DNA from: an uncultured Pelagibacteraceae bacterium
Lineage (GTDB): Bacteria > Pseudomonadota > Alphaproteobacteria > Pelagibacterales > Pelagibacteraceae
DNA: 64,000 nt
Direction: 5' to 3'
NCBI GenBank assembly: GCA_902552345.1
Contig: CACDGO010000002.1
Location: 79,501 to 143,500, forward strand
The notes under the pieces: generated by a model
The model's database searches: none
What the model saw: only the letters and a program-made list of their open reading frames with translations
Told to the model about the DNA's origin: nothing
In this document: positions 9,197-17,150 of the stretch, one piece after another
Layout: each line of letters starts with the position of its first letter
Position numbering within the stretch: the stretch's first letter is position 1
Translations under genes and position numbers: made by a program

Positions 9197-10411
9197 ATAG
9201 TTTATGAAAACTGTACAAAGTAATAATTGGATAGGTAATAGAATAAGACTATATCTTGGTAAAATAAAAAAAACTGAAAATAAAAAAATATTTGAAAGAT
9301 AGAATATAGAGAAAAATTGAAAAAAACCTTTATATCTCAGTGATATAATGGCACCTGCTAGAGCTCCTAACGAAACTACAATTTTTGGTATTAAATGTAT
9401 AAAATTATAATAGTTAGGATAAGTTGAATTAAGATCATATAGTATAAAAGAAAAAAGTTTAACAAAATAGAACTTTAGATAGTCAATTGGCTTATCTTTA
9501 ATAATTTTAATCGCTTCTTTTTTATAAAAATCATCTAATTTTATTTCATAATTTTTTTCAGTTTTTATTTTGATGTTGTTTTTACTAAATTCATTAACAA
9601 AATTGGTGTCGCCCTCTACCTTAAATGATGGATTGTTACCTTTAAGAAGATTATAACCCAAAGATTTCGTAAGAACTAGAGTGTCAAAATTTTCATAGTT
9701 TCTCTTTAAATAAGGAGAAATTACAATAGTACTAATTATTATTGAGCAAATTAATGGTTTAATTTTAAATTTTAAAAAAATAAAAAAGTAAAAAATCGTT
9801 AAAATATAAAATAAGAAAAATTCACCTCTGGTTAATATTAAAAATCCAGCAGTTAGGGAGAATAATACAAGATATAAAAAAGAATTATTTTTCTCAACTT
9901 TTATCAAAGATATAAAAAACAAAGATAATAAAAAGACTTGTAATGTAATTGAAGAAATTTGCAACGATGCATAAATATTTAATGGGAAGAAAGCGAATAT
10001 AAAAGTAAAAATTGACATTGTATTTTTTCCAAATTTTAAAATTTCTAAAATCTTATAAAAAAGAAAAATAGAAATTAAATTTAAAAATAATTGAAACCAA
10101 ATGACTAAATGTGCAATTGATATGTAATCATTTAATAAAAATTTTAGAGAAAGTATAAGAAAAATATACAATGGAGGCATAAAAACTGATGGCAAAACTC
10201 TTTCTCCAGGTTCTACAATTTTAGGAACTGCCAGATAATCGTTTAAGGCAACATTGTATCCAAGGACCCCTGATAAATTGAAGTTTTGATAAATAATTGC
10301 CCATTCGTTTACTAAAAAATTGTCTGAAAAAAAAGGCATGAGTGCAAGCCTAAGTAAAAATGAAAAAAATAAAATTTTAGATATAGTAAAATTGTTAAGT
10401 ATATTTTTCAT
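9176..10411 (-). CDS. Membrane glycosyltransferase-like protein (ArnT/PMT type)
   Basis: A 411-residue polytopic membrane protein with roughly ten hydrophobic segments. The first extracytoplasmic loop follows the first segment (residues 10-28, with SDNFLVNEWAIIYQNF), and short charged loops alternate with membrane helices up to a C-terminal pair. This is the layout of GT-C enzymes that move sugars from polyprenyl phosphate donors onto lipid A or glycans in the periplasm (ArnT, PMT, GT39/GT83 families). The assignment rests on topology and context, since no invariant motif is certain. It is adjacent to tRNA-Arg and convergent with the epimerase pair. Confidence 0.65.
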   Translation of the reverse strand: MKNILNNFTISKILFFSFLLRLALMPFFSDNFLVNEWAIIYQNFNLSGVLGYNVALNDYLAVPKIVEPGERVLPSVFMPPLYIFLILSLKFLLNDYISIAHLVIWFQLFLNLISIFLFYKILEILKFGKNTMSIFTFIFAFFPLNIYASLQISSITLQVFLLSLFFISLIKVEKNNSFLYLVLFSLTAGFLILTRGEFFLFYILTIFYFFIFLKFKIKPLICSIIISTIVISPYLKRNYENFDTLVLTKSLGYNLLKGNNPSFKVEGDTNFVNEFSKNNIKIKTEKNYEIKLDDFYKKEAIKIIKDKPIDYLKFYFVKLFSFILYDLNSTYPNYYNFIHLIPKIVVSLGALAGAIISLRYKGFFQFFSIFYLSNIFLFSVFFILPRYSLILLPIQLLLCTVFINYLKKFIN

Positions 10412-10414
10412 AAG

Positions 10415-10491
10415 TGGTGCGCCTGCTAGGATTTGAACCCAGAACCTCCTGGTCCGTAGCCAAGCGCTCTATCCAATTGAGCTACAGGCGC
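10415..10491 (-). tRNA. tRNA-Arg (anticodon ACG)
   Basis: The minus strand folds into a standard cloverleaf: acceptor GCGCCTG pairs with CAGGCGC, the D-arm contains AGCTCAATTGGATAGAGC, the anticodon stem CTTGG/CCAGG closes the loop CTACGGA, and the T-arm has GGTTCAAATCC. The anticodon is ACG, read as Arg with inosine at the wobble position after TadA editing. The CCA end is encoded (10415-10417). Confidence 0.96.
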
Positions 10492-10571
10492 CAAATAATA
10501 TTGAAAAAACATAATTTTAACTTATTTTTAATGTTCATGTTATAAATCAATATCATATTTAATTACTACAA

Positions 10572-11888
10572 ATGATCTTATTATCAGATAGTTCAGAAAA
10601 GGTAAAAAATTTCTTAACCTTCTTTTTATGTTTAATGCCTGTGAGTTTTATTGCTGGTAATATGATAATAAATATCAATATTTTACTTCTAATTTTATCA
10701 TCCCTCTTTTTTTTTAAAAAAGAAGTTTTTAAAATCAAGTTTTTTTGGTTTGATAAGCTCATCATAGCTTATTTTTTTTTAATCTTATATACCGGTATTT
10801 ACAATGATCTTATTTTTTATCAGGAGAAATTAGCTTGGAAAGGTTATTTCTCTACAGTGGTAAAATCACTATTTTTTTTTAAATATCTTTTTTTATATAT
10901 TTGTCTCAGGTTTTTAGTTGAAAATAAAATGATTAAGTTAAAATTTTTTTTTATTACTTGCGCAACTGCATCTTTATTTGTTTGTTTTGACCTATTTTAT
11001 CAATTTTTTTCAGGTCAAAATATTTTTGGATTCGAGGCAGTAGGAAGAAAGATAGGAGGGCCTTTTCGTGATGAACTAATCGCAGGGGGTTATATTCAAA
11101 GGTTTTCAATTTTTGCTTTTTTTGTTTTACCCTTTTTTTATTCAAATTTTTCAAATAAATTTTCTAAATACTTGTTGCCAGTTTTATTTATTATATTTAC
11201 ATGTGGTATTCTTATCTCAGGTAACAGGATGCCGATGTTGCTTTTTGTATTTTCTATAATATTAATCATAATTTTTAATAAACAAACAATTAAATTCTTA
11301 ATACCTTTTGTTTTTATATTCTCAATCACATTTATAATTATTTTTAAGATTAATAATGAGGTAAAAATTAATTTTCTAAAATTCTATAATCAGGTGTCTT
11401 CTATGACGGAAATCGTGATCAAAGGAGATTTTAAAAACAATAATTCACCACAATATTTGAGAGAATTTGAGTCATTTTATGATACATGGTTAATGAATAA
11501 ATACATCGGAGGTGGTTTAAAAAATTTTAGATATTATTGCCATACAAGACCTAATATTGACAAAAATTCAAATTTTGTGTGCAACATGCATCCTCACAAT
11601 TACTATCTTGAAATATTGACTGAGACAGGTTTAGTAGGTTTTATAATTTTAGTATCTGCTTTTTTACTCATTTTGCAATCTACTTTTATAAAGAAATACT
11701 TTTCAAGGTCATCTAAAAATTATGATAATGTAATAATCCCTTTCATTTTTTTATTTTTCATAGAAATATTTCCTATAAAAAGCACAGGAAGTTTTTTTAC
11801 CACAGGGAATACTACTTATTTATTTTTGATTATGGGATTATTAGTAGGTTTAATTCCTAAACAAAATTCAATTGAAAAGAATCGCTAA
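10572..11888 (+). CDS. O-antigen ligase/polymerase-like membrane protein
   Basis: A 438-residue protein with about twelve membrane segments and one large periplasmic loop at about residues 255-345. The loop holds MHPHNYYLEILTETGLVG, the short motif shared by O-antigen ligases (WaaL) and Wzy polymerases of the Wzy_C family; the His and the following Glu region are conserved in these proteins. It would join or polymerise surface glycan repeat units on the periplasmic side. Whether it is a ligase or a polymerase cannot be decided here. It follows tRNA-Arg on the other strand and precedes the thiolase by 18 bases, but is functionally part of the surface-sugar segment. Confidence 0.8.
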   Translation: MILLSDSSEKVKNFLTFFLCLMPVSFIAGNMIININILLLILSSLFFFKKEVFKIKFFWFDKLIIAYFFLILYTGIYNDLIFYQEKLAWKGYFSTVVKSLFFFKYLFLYICLRFLVENKMIKLKFFFITCATASLFVCFDLFYQFFSGQNIFGFEAVGRKIGGPFRDELIAGGYIQRFSIFAFFVLPFFYSNFSNKFSKYLLPVLFIIFTCGILISGNRMPMLLFVFSIILIIIFNKQTIKFLIPFVFIFSITFIIIFKINNEVKINFLKFYNQVSSMTEIVIKGDFKNNNSPQYLREFESFYDTWLMNKYIGGGLKNFRYYCHTRPNIDKNSNFVCNMHPHNYYLEILTETGLVGFIILVSAFLLILQSTFIKKYFSRSSKNYDNVIIPFIFLFFIEIFPIKSTGSFFTTGNTTYLFLIMGLLVGLIPKQNSIEKNR

Positions 11889-11906
11889 ACATATAAGTTA
11901 ATTATT

Positions 11907-13079
11907 ATGAAAGATTTGTTTATCACCTCAGCTAAAAGGACTGCGGTCGGCTCATTAGGTAAATCTCTCAAAAACGTGAGTTCAGATGAGCTAGGAAGTA
12001 GTGTGATCTCGGCAGCGATCAAAAACTCTAATTTAATATCAACTGATGTTGACGAGGTGATCATGGGTCAAGTCTTAACAGGTGGTACGGGGCAAAATCC
12101 TGCAAGACAAGCATCAATTAAATCTGGAATACCGAAAGAAAAACCTGCATATATTGTTAATCAGGTTTGTGGCTCAGGTATAAGGTCGGTTGCTTCTGCA
12201 TATCAAAGTATCAAATCAGGAGATGCGAAAATAATAATTGCTGGAGGCCAGGAAAGTATGTCTTTGGCTCCCCATGCAATACATCTTAGAGACGGCAAAA
12301 AATTAGGAGATGCAGAAATGGTCGACACGATGATTAAAGATGGTCTATGGGATGCATTTCATGGATATCACATGGGAATTACAGCTGAAAATGTTGCTGA
12401 AAAATTTCAAGTTACTAGAGAGCAACAAGATAAATTTGCACTAAGATCTCAAGAAAAAGCTTTAAAAGCTCAAAAAGAGAATAGATTTAAAGATGAAATA
12501 ATTAATTTTAAAATAAAATCCAGAAAAGCAGAAATTGATTTTAACAAAGATGAGCATCCTAGAGAAGGTATTAATATAGAGGCATTATCAAGATTAAAAC
12601 CTGTATTTAAAAAAGATGGAAGTGTCACTGCTGGAAACGCCTCTGGAATAAATGATGGGGCAGCAGCAGTAGCTATAATGTCCAGTAATGAAGCTGAAAA
12701 AAGAGGTATAGAAAAACTAGTCTCAATAAAATCTTGGGCAAGTTGTGGTGTTGATCCCGCACTTATGGGAACAGGTCCGATTCCATCATCAAAAAAAGCA
12801 TTAGATTTAGCAGGTTGGTCTGTGAAAGATGTTGACTTATTTGAAATTAATGAAGCTTTTGCAGCTCAGAGTTTAGCAGTTTTGAAAACACTCTCTATTC
12901 CAGAAGAAAAAGTGAATGTAAATGGTGGAGCAATTGCTATTGGTCATCCAATTGGCGCATCGGGTACAAGAATACTTGTTACATTAATTCATGAGATGAT
13001 AAAAAGAGATGTTAAAAAAGGTTTAGCAACTCTTTGTATTGGTGGTGGAATGGGTATTGCGATGTGTATAGAAAGATAA
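11907..13079 (+). CDS. Acetyl-CoA C-acetyltransferase (thiolase)
   Basis: A 390-residue biosynthetic-type thiolase that condenses two acetyl-CoA to acetoacetyl-CoA or runs in reverse. The nucleophile Cys88 is in NQVCGSGIRSV, the catalytic His is in GHPIGASG and the second Cys in CIGGGMGIA close to the C-terminus. The length and motifs match AtoB/PhaA. An acetoacetyl-CoA synthetase lies 2 kb further on, so the pair could serve acetoacetate or ketone-body use; no phaB or phaC is seen in this window. The start has no strong ribosome binding site, as for most genes here. Confidence 0.95.
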   Translation: MKDLFITSAKRTAVGSLGKSLKNVSSDELGSSVISAAIKNSNLISTDVDEVIMGQVLTGGTGQNPARQASIKSGIPKEKPAYIVNQVCGSGIRSVASAYQSIKSGDAKIIIAGGQESMSLAPHAIHLRDGKKLGDAEMVDTMIKDGLWDAFHGYHMGITAENVAEKFQVTREQQDKFALRSQEKALKAQKENRFKDEIINFKIKSRKAEIDFNKDEHPREGINIEALSRLKPVFKKDGSVTAGNASGINDGAAAVAIMSSNEAEKRGIEKLVSIKSWASCGVDPALMGTGPIPSSKKALDLAGWSVKDVDLFEINEAFAAQSLAVLKTLSIPEEKVNVNGGAIAIGHPIGASGTRILVTLIHEMIKRDVKKGLATLCIGGGMGIAMCIER

Positions 13080-13095
13080 TCTTATTTATTTTTGC

Positions 13096-13147
13096 TAATG
13101 ATTATCATTAAAAGTCTTTTCCCTAATTTTTAGTGATAATGATTTAC
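13096..13147 (+). promoter_or_regulatory. Two tandem Fur-like boxes
   Basis: TAATGAT-T-ATCATTA at 13096-13110 is a perfect 7-1-7 palindrome whose 13 central bases equal the centre of the classic Fur 19-mer (AATGAT-N-ATCATT). A second site at 13134-13148, TGATAAT-G-ATTTACA, matches the TGATAAT-N-ATTATCA form in 12 of 14 positions. They lie 52 to 103 bases before the start of the small Cys-rich gene. A Fur-family repressor (Fur, Mur or Zur) is the likely ligand; which metal is unknown. Confidence 0.55.
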
Positions 13148-13198
13148 AATATTAAACATAAAAGTTGAAATTAAATTTATATTATTTAGGCTTAGAGT

Positions 13199-13375
13199 AT
13201 GAAAACTTATAGTTGTAAAAAATGCGGTTTAACAATTCCTACAACTTGCTCACAATGCGATAGGGTTGTTGATATAAAGATTGTCGCCGAAGGTTGTTTG
13301 GTGAAAGAGAACAAATGTTTAGATTGTAAAACGGTTCCTATTATTAAAGATGTTTGCCTCGAACAAACTGCTTAA
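13199..13375 (+). CDS. 58-residue Cys-rich zinc-ribbon-like protein
   Basis: This small gene encodes a protein with eight cysteines in 58 residues: CKKC (6 and 9), CSQC (17 and 20), Cys33, CLDC (40 and 43) and Cys53. The CxxC pairs suggest one or two zinc or iron-sulfur sites. There is no signal peptide or membrane segment, so it should be cytoplasmic. It lies between the thiolase gene and a convergent gene, overlapping the end of the latter by four bases. Two Fur-like boxes stand upstream, which points to metal-controlled expression; the ribosome binding site is weak. I do not recognise a named family, and the function is unknown. Conservation of the Cys pattern is the main reason to believe the gene. 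Confidence 0.65.
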   Translation: MKTYSCKKCGLTIPTTCSQCDRVVDIKIVAEGCLVKENKCLDCKTVPIIKDVCLEQTA

Positions 13376-13917
13376 AATTTAGTCATCTTATTTTGTTTGT
13401 AGTTTTTCATCCATAAACTAAAAACTTTTATTGCTTCTTTCATGTTTTTAGTTTTGTACGGGTGTTTTTTTGCTCTACCTAACATCGTCGCTACAACATT
13501 CACTTGGTATTTAAGGTCTCTATTTTTTATAGCTTCAACTGTGTATAAGGCTTTTGCTTTATCCTTAAACCCTAAACCATAAGTAGTTGTTTTAGGATTA
13601 TAATCAGAAAATAAAGATAAATTTAATGGTTTAATTTTTTTATCTTTTAAAATTTTAGACATTGGCATTTGATCAATTATCTTAAAAATTTTATGACAAT
13701 CAAAATTTTTAAATGTTTTTTTCTTCGTACCGTCAAAACCAAATAGCTCAATTAAAAAATTTTTACTAGTTTTCTTTGAAACCAATTTAATGATCCTTTT
13801 ATGGAAATACTTAATATTCTTTTGATAAAGCTCTTTTGCATTTTTATACTTAAAGTTTTTATAATCAGGAGTTTTAATTAGTAAAACTCTACATTTCCAT
13901 CTATATTTTTTTATCAT
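13372..13917 (-). CDS. DUF4174-like protein with an extra C-terminal domain
   Basis: A 181-residue protein. Residues 5-86 resemble DUF4174: it opens with YRWKCRVLLI, has the middle ELFGFDGTKKK (57-67) and ends the domain with IDQMPM (81-86). Residues 108-175 form a separate block beginning with TTYGLGFKDKAKA and containing VATMLGRAKKHPYKTKNM. I have the impression of having seen that block in marine bacterial hypothetical proteins but cannot name it. No signal peptide is seen, although many DUF4174 proteins are exported. The product is very basic (many Lys). Function is unknown. It is convergent with the Cys-rich gene and divergent from the deacetylase gene. Confidence 0.7.
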   Translation of the reverse strand: MIKKYRWKCRVLLIKTPDYKNFKYKNAKELYQKNIKYFHKRIIKLVSKKTSKNFLIELFGFDGTKKKTFKNFDCHKIFKIIDQMPMSKILKDKKIKPLNLSLFSDYNPKTTTYGLGFKDKAKALYTVEAIKNRDLKYQVNVVATMLGRAKKHPYKTKNMKEAIKVFSLWMKNYKQNKMTKF

Positions 13918-13961
13918 TTGACCTCTTTAAAAAAGATAATATTACAGTATAGGTTAAATTT

Positions 13962-14855
13962 ATGGAATTACCTGTAATAAATCATCCAGATTATGTCGCA
14001 AAAATAAACGATGATAACAAATTTCCTATTAAAAAATTTGGAGCATTAGCTGAGCACCTTCTGGAAAAAGGTGTAGTCAAAAAATTTCATATTCCAAAAG
14101 AATGCTCTTTTGAAACTTTAAAAACATCACATTCTATAGAGTACATTAATCATATAAAGAATAAAACTTTAGACATCAAAGCTCAAAAGAAAATAGGATT
14201 TCCAATTAATGACAGTGTGGTAAAAAGATCTTTTGTTGCTACTGGAGGAACAGTTCTAGCTAGCAAGCTCGCGTTGGAATCCAAACTTGCTTGTAATACT
14301 GCTGGAGGTAGTCATCATGCTACTTTTGATTATGGAGCAGGATATTGTGTTTTTAATGATACGGCTGTCGCAGCTAATTATTTGAAAAACAAAGGATATG
14401 CAAAAAAAATCTTGATATTAGATTTGGATGTTCATCAAGGTAATGGAAATTCAGAAATATTTCAAAATGATAAAAATGTTTTAACTTTTAGTATGCATTG
14501 TGCTTCGAATTATCCTGCAAAAAAATCTAAAAGCGACATAGATATCGAGCTTAATGATAATATGGAAGATAAAGAATATCTTAATGTTTTAAATAAAAAC
14601 CTCAAAGATTTAAATAATAATACTTTTGATTTTGTTTTCTATGTTGCTGGAGTTGATATTCATTACAACGATAGACTAGGAAAACTTAAAATCTCTGATG
14701 ATGGGATTAATAAAAGAGATCAGATAGTAATTGAAAACTTTTTTTTGAGAAATATTCCTTTATGTGGTGTTCTCGGAGGTGGTTATAACAAAAGTTTTGA
14801 TAAGCTTATTGACCTTCATTCAATGTTACACAAAAACTGTGCTAAGTATTTTTGA
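13962..14855 (+). CDS. Histone deacetylase family protein (acetoin utilisation/acetylpolyamine type)
   Basis: A 297-residue arginase-deacetylase-fold hydrolase. The tandem active-site His are in GGSHHATFDYGAGYCVFND (118-119), zinc ligands Asp and His in ILDLDVHQGNGN (Asp156, His158), and the third ligand Asp is in AGVDIHYNDRLG near residue 240. These bacterial class II-like enzymes remove acetyl groups from small amines or proteins; the substrate is not evident. The domain starts almost at the N-terminus, so the protein is the single-domain form. It is divergent from the DUF4174-like gene and convergent with the acetoacetyl-CoA synthetase gene. Confidence 0.9.
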   Translation: MELPVINHPDYVAKINDDNKFPIKKFGALAEHLLEKGVVKKFHIPKECSFETLKTSHSIEYINHIKNKTLDIKAQKKIGFPINDSVVKRSFVATGGTVLASKLALESKLACNTAGGSHHATFDYGAGYCVFNDTAVAANYLKNKGYAKKILILDLDVHQGNGNSEIFQNDKNVLTFSMHCASNYPAKKSKSDIDIELNDNMEDKEYLNVLNKNLKDLNNNTFDFVFYVAGVDIHYNDRLGKLKISDDGINKRDQIVIENFFLRNIPLCGVLGGGYNKSFDKLIDLHSMLHKNCAKYF

Positions 14856-14858
14856 TTG

Positions 14859-14902
14859 GTTCTGACTTTAGATGGTTTAAATTTAGGGACTAAAGCCAGA
14901 AC
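14859..14902. repeat. Long inverted repeat between convergent genes
   Basis: GTTCTGACTTTAG (14859-14871) and CTAAAGCCAGAAC (14890-14902) pair over 13 positions with one mismatch, around an 18-base loop. It lies in the 99-base gap between the deacetylase and acetoacetyl-CoA synthetase genes, which end toward each other. No long T-tract follows, so it is at best a weak bidirectional terminator or an mRNA 3' end stabiliser. Confidence 0.5.
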
Positions 14903-14954
14903 TTAACTGATAATAGACTTGTTGAAATTTAAAAAAATTATTAAATCTGACGCG

Positions 14955-16883
14955 CTACAATTTTAACTGCGGCAGATTCTCAAAGAATTTGAGAGACTCG
15001 GGGTTTGCAATTGCTTCTTTGTTATTTATTTTTTCTCCATTAATTATCTTTCTTACGGCCAACTCCACAATTTTTCCACTTTTTGTCCTTGGAATTTCTG
15101 GAACTTTGATGATTATTGCAGGCACATGCTTGGGAGAACAGTTTTTTCTTATCTTAGATTTTATTAATTTAATTTTTTCATAATCTATTTCCTGATTATT
15201 TTTAGTAGTAACAAATAAAATAATCCTCACATCGTCATCAAAGTCTTGCCCTACAACCAATCCTTCAGTGATAAAATCTATATCTTCTACTTGCTGATAA
15301 ATTTCTGAGGTTCCAATTCTTACTCCTCCTGGATTTAAAGTGGCATCAGATCTACCACGCATAATAAATCCATTATTATTAGTTCTCTCAATAAAATCTC
15401 CGTGGTGCCAAATTTTTTTAAATCTTGTGAAGTAAGCATTGTGATATTTTTGACCATCGTTATCTCCCCAAAACTTAACTGGCATAGAAGGAAAAGGTTT
15501 TTTAACAACTAGTTCTCCTTTTTCTCCATCCTCGGTACTTTTTCCAACATCGGTGAAAACATCAATATCGATTCCCAAACTTTGTCCTTGGATTTCCCCT
15601 TTATGAACATTTGAAAAAAGATTGCCAAGAACTAAACACCCAACCAAATCTGTTCCTCCAGCAATTGACGCGAGGTGAACATCTTTCTTAATATTATCGT
15701 ATACATATTTAAAACTCTCCTCTGCTAACGGAGAACCAGTTGAAGTAATAATTTTAATAGAATTCAAATTTAAATTTTTACTGTCATACTTTTCATTCTT
15801 TAGATGATCTATATATTTTGCACTTACACCAAAAAGATTAATTTTTTTATTTTGACAATATTCTAGAAGTATATCTATCTTAGGATAAACTGGAGCTCCA
15901 TCAAAAAGAAAAATTGATGATCCTGTAGCTAGCCCTCCAACTAACCAATTCCACATCATCCAGCCTGTTGTAGTGTAGTAGAATAGTTTTTCATTTTCTC
16001 TAATATCGCAATGAAGCATAAATTCTTTGTTATGTTCAATTAATACATTTCCTGATCCGTGTGTAATACATTTTGGTTTTCCAGTGGTTCCACTAGAGAA
16101 AAGAATATAAATAGGATGATTAAATTCAAACCTTTCAAATTCCTCGTCTACCTCGCTATTGAAAGTCTCCTCGAAATTAATGTAATCTTTTAAGTTGTCT
16201 TTTTCTTTTTTATTGTAATTGTATGCAATCACTTTCTTGATTGAAGGTATTTGATTAAGAATTTCTTCGACTTTGTCTAAAATATTTATTTTTTTTCCAT
16301 TATAATAATAATAATCGCAGGTAATAAAAACTTTTGGTTCTATCTGTTTAAACCTATCTACAACGCCCTGAACTCCAAAATCAGGTGAGCAAGAAGACCA
16401 TATAATACCATTTTTTGCACAAGCTAAAAAACAAATAATGGACTCTATTTTATTGGGCACATATGCTGCTACTCTATCTCCTTTCTGAAGATTTAGTTTT
16501 TTAAGATAAGAAGAAAATTTACATACTTTTTCATATAAATCATTCCAAGTAATATTTTCTTCAAAACCTTTTTCAGATAGAAAATTAATAGCTAATTTAT
16601 CAGATCTTTTTTTTAGGATATTTTCTGTATAGTTCAATTTTGAGTCTGGAAAGAATTTTGTTTTATTGAATACTTTATCTTTTTTAATTATTTCAGATCC
16701 TTTATCTCCAATAATTTTCGAATAATCCCAAAAATTTGACCAAAAATCACTTGGGTTATCAATCGACCATTGCCAAATTTCTTTAAAATTATTTGATGAT
16801 TTAAAATTTATAAATTTACAAAAATCTTTTAATAAAGAGTTTTCTTTTAATTTTTCTGAAGGTTGCCAGAGCGGTTTATTCAT
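14955..16883 (-). CDS. Acetoacetyl-CoA synthetase
   Basis: A 642-residue AMP-forming ligase of the acetoacetate-CoA ligase type, which activates acetoacetate with ATP and CoA. The short N-terminal domain (KPLWQPSEKL, then the tryptophan-rich WQWSIDNPSDFWSNFWDY) is typical of this group. The ATP motif is YILFSSGTTGKPK near residue 265, TGWMMWNWL follows, HHGDF and GRSDATLNPGGVRIGTSEIY form the hinge region, and PRTKSGKIVE carries the catalytic C-terminal Lys. The length matches the family. The thiolase at 11907 would take the product into acetyl-CoA. The start ATG is followed directly by the domain. Confidence 0.93.
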   Translation of the reverse strand: MNKPLWQPSEKLKENSLLKDFCKFINFKSSNNFKEIWQWSIDNPSDFWSNFWDYSKIIGDKGSEIIKKDKVFNKTKFFPDSKLNYTENILKKRSDKLAINFLSEKGFEENITWNDLYEKVCKFSSYLKKLNLQKGDRVAAYVPNKIESIICFLACAKNGIIWSSCSPDFGVQGVVDRFKQIEPKVFITCDYYYYNGKKINILDKVEEILNQIPSIKKVIAYNYNKKEKDNLKDYINFEETFNSEVDEEFERFEFNHPIYILFSSGTTGKPKCITHGSGNVLIEHNKEFMLHCDIRENEKLFYYTTTGWMMWNWLVGGLATGSSIFLFDGAPVYPKIDILLEYCQNKKINLFGVSAKYIDHLKNEKYDSKNLNLNSIKIITSTGSPLAEESFKYVYDNIKKDVHLASIAGGTDLVGCLVLGNLFSNVHKGEIQGQSLGIDIDVFTDVGKSTEDGEKGELVVKKPFPSMPVKFWGDNDGQKYHNAYFTRFKKIWHHGDFIERTNNNGFIMRGRSDATLNPGGVRIGTSEIYQQVEDIDFITEGLVVGQDFDDDVRIILFVTTKNNQEIDYEKIKLIKSKIRKNCSPKHVPAIIIKVPEIPRTKSGKIVELAVRKIINGEKINNKEAIANPESLKFFENLPQLKL

Positions 16884-17041
16884 AAAAGCTAATTTAGCTC
16901 TTATAAAATTATCTTAATAGATATTTTTTTAATAGAAATTTCTGAACAATTTGACCTTGGTTGCTTCTTATTTCTCTCTTTTTAAACAATAAATTAATAA
17001 GCCATTTCATAGCTTATAGAACCATTAAGAGGTGACAAAAA

Positions 17042-17080
17042 ATGGCAAAAAATGTGTCAGAAATTGAACTATTCAACTAA
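17042..17080 (+). other. Mini-ORF with ribosome binding site and palindrome in the aceE leader
   Basis: The 267-base gap before aceE holds a 12-codon reading frame (MAKNVSEIELFN) with GAGGTG about 8 bases before its ATG, much better than the site before aceE itself. Its last codons overlap the palindrome TTGAA-CTA-TTCAA (17064-17076), and a weak promoter pair TTGAAC and TATTCT lies at 17064-17093. It may be a relic, a leader peptide or chance. Apart from this I see nothing else in 16884-17150. Confidence 0.2.
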
Positions 17081-17150
17081 CAGGCGCTATTCTTTCTAGT
17101 TTATTATTCAATAACTTTTTTATATGTTCCATCCAGTTTATAATAGAGAT

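Noticed and set aside
17124-17150. Upstream start for AceE at 17124
   Set aside because: The lipoyl domain aligns with the AceF N-terminus from the ATG at 17151; the extra nine residues have no counterpart. Not excluded entirely.
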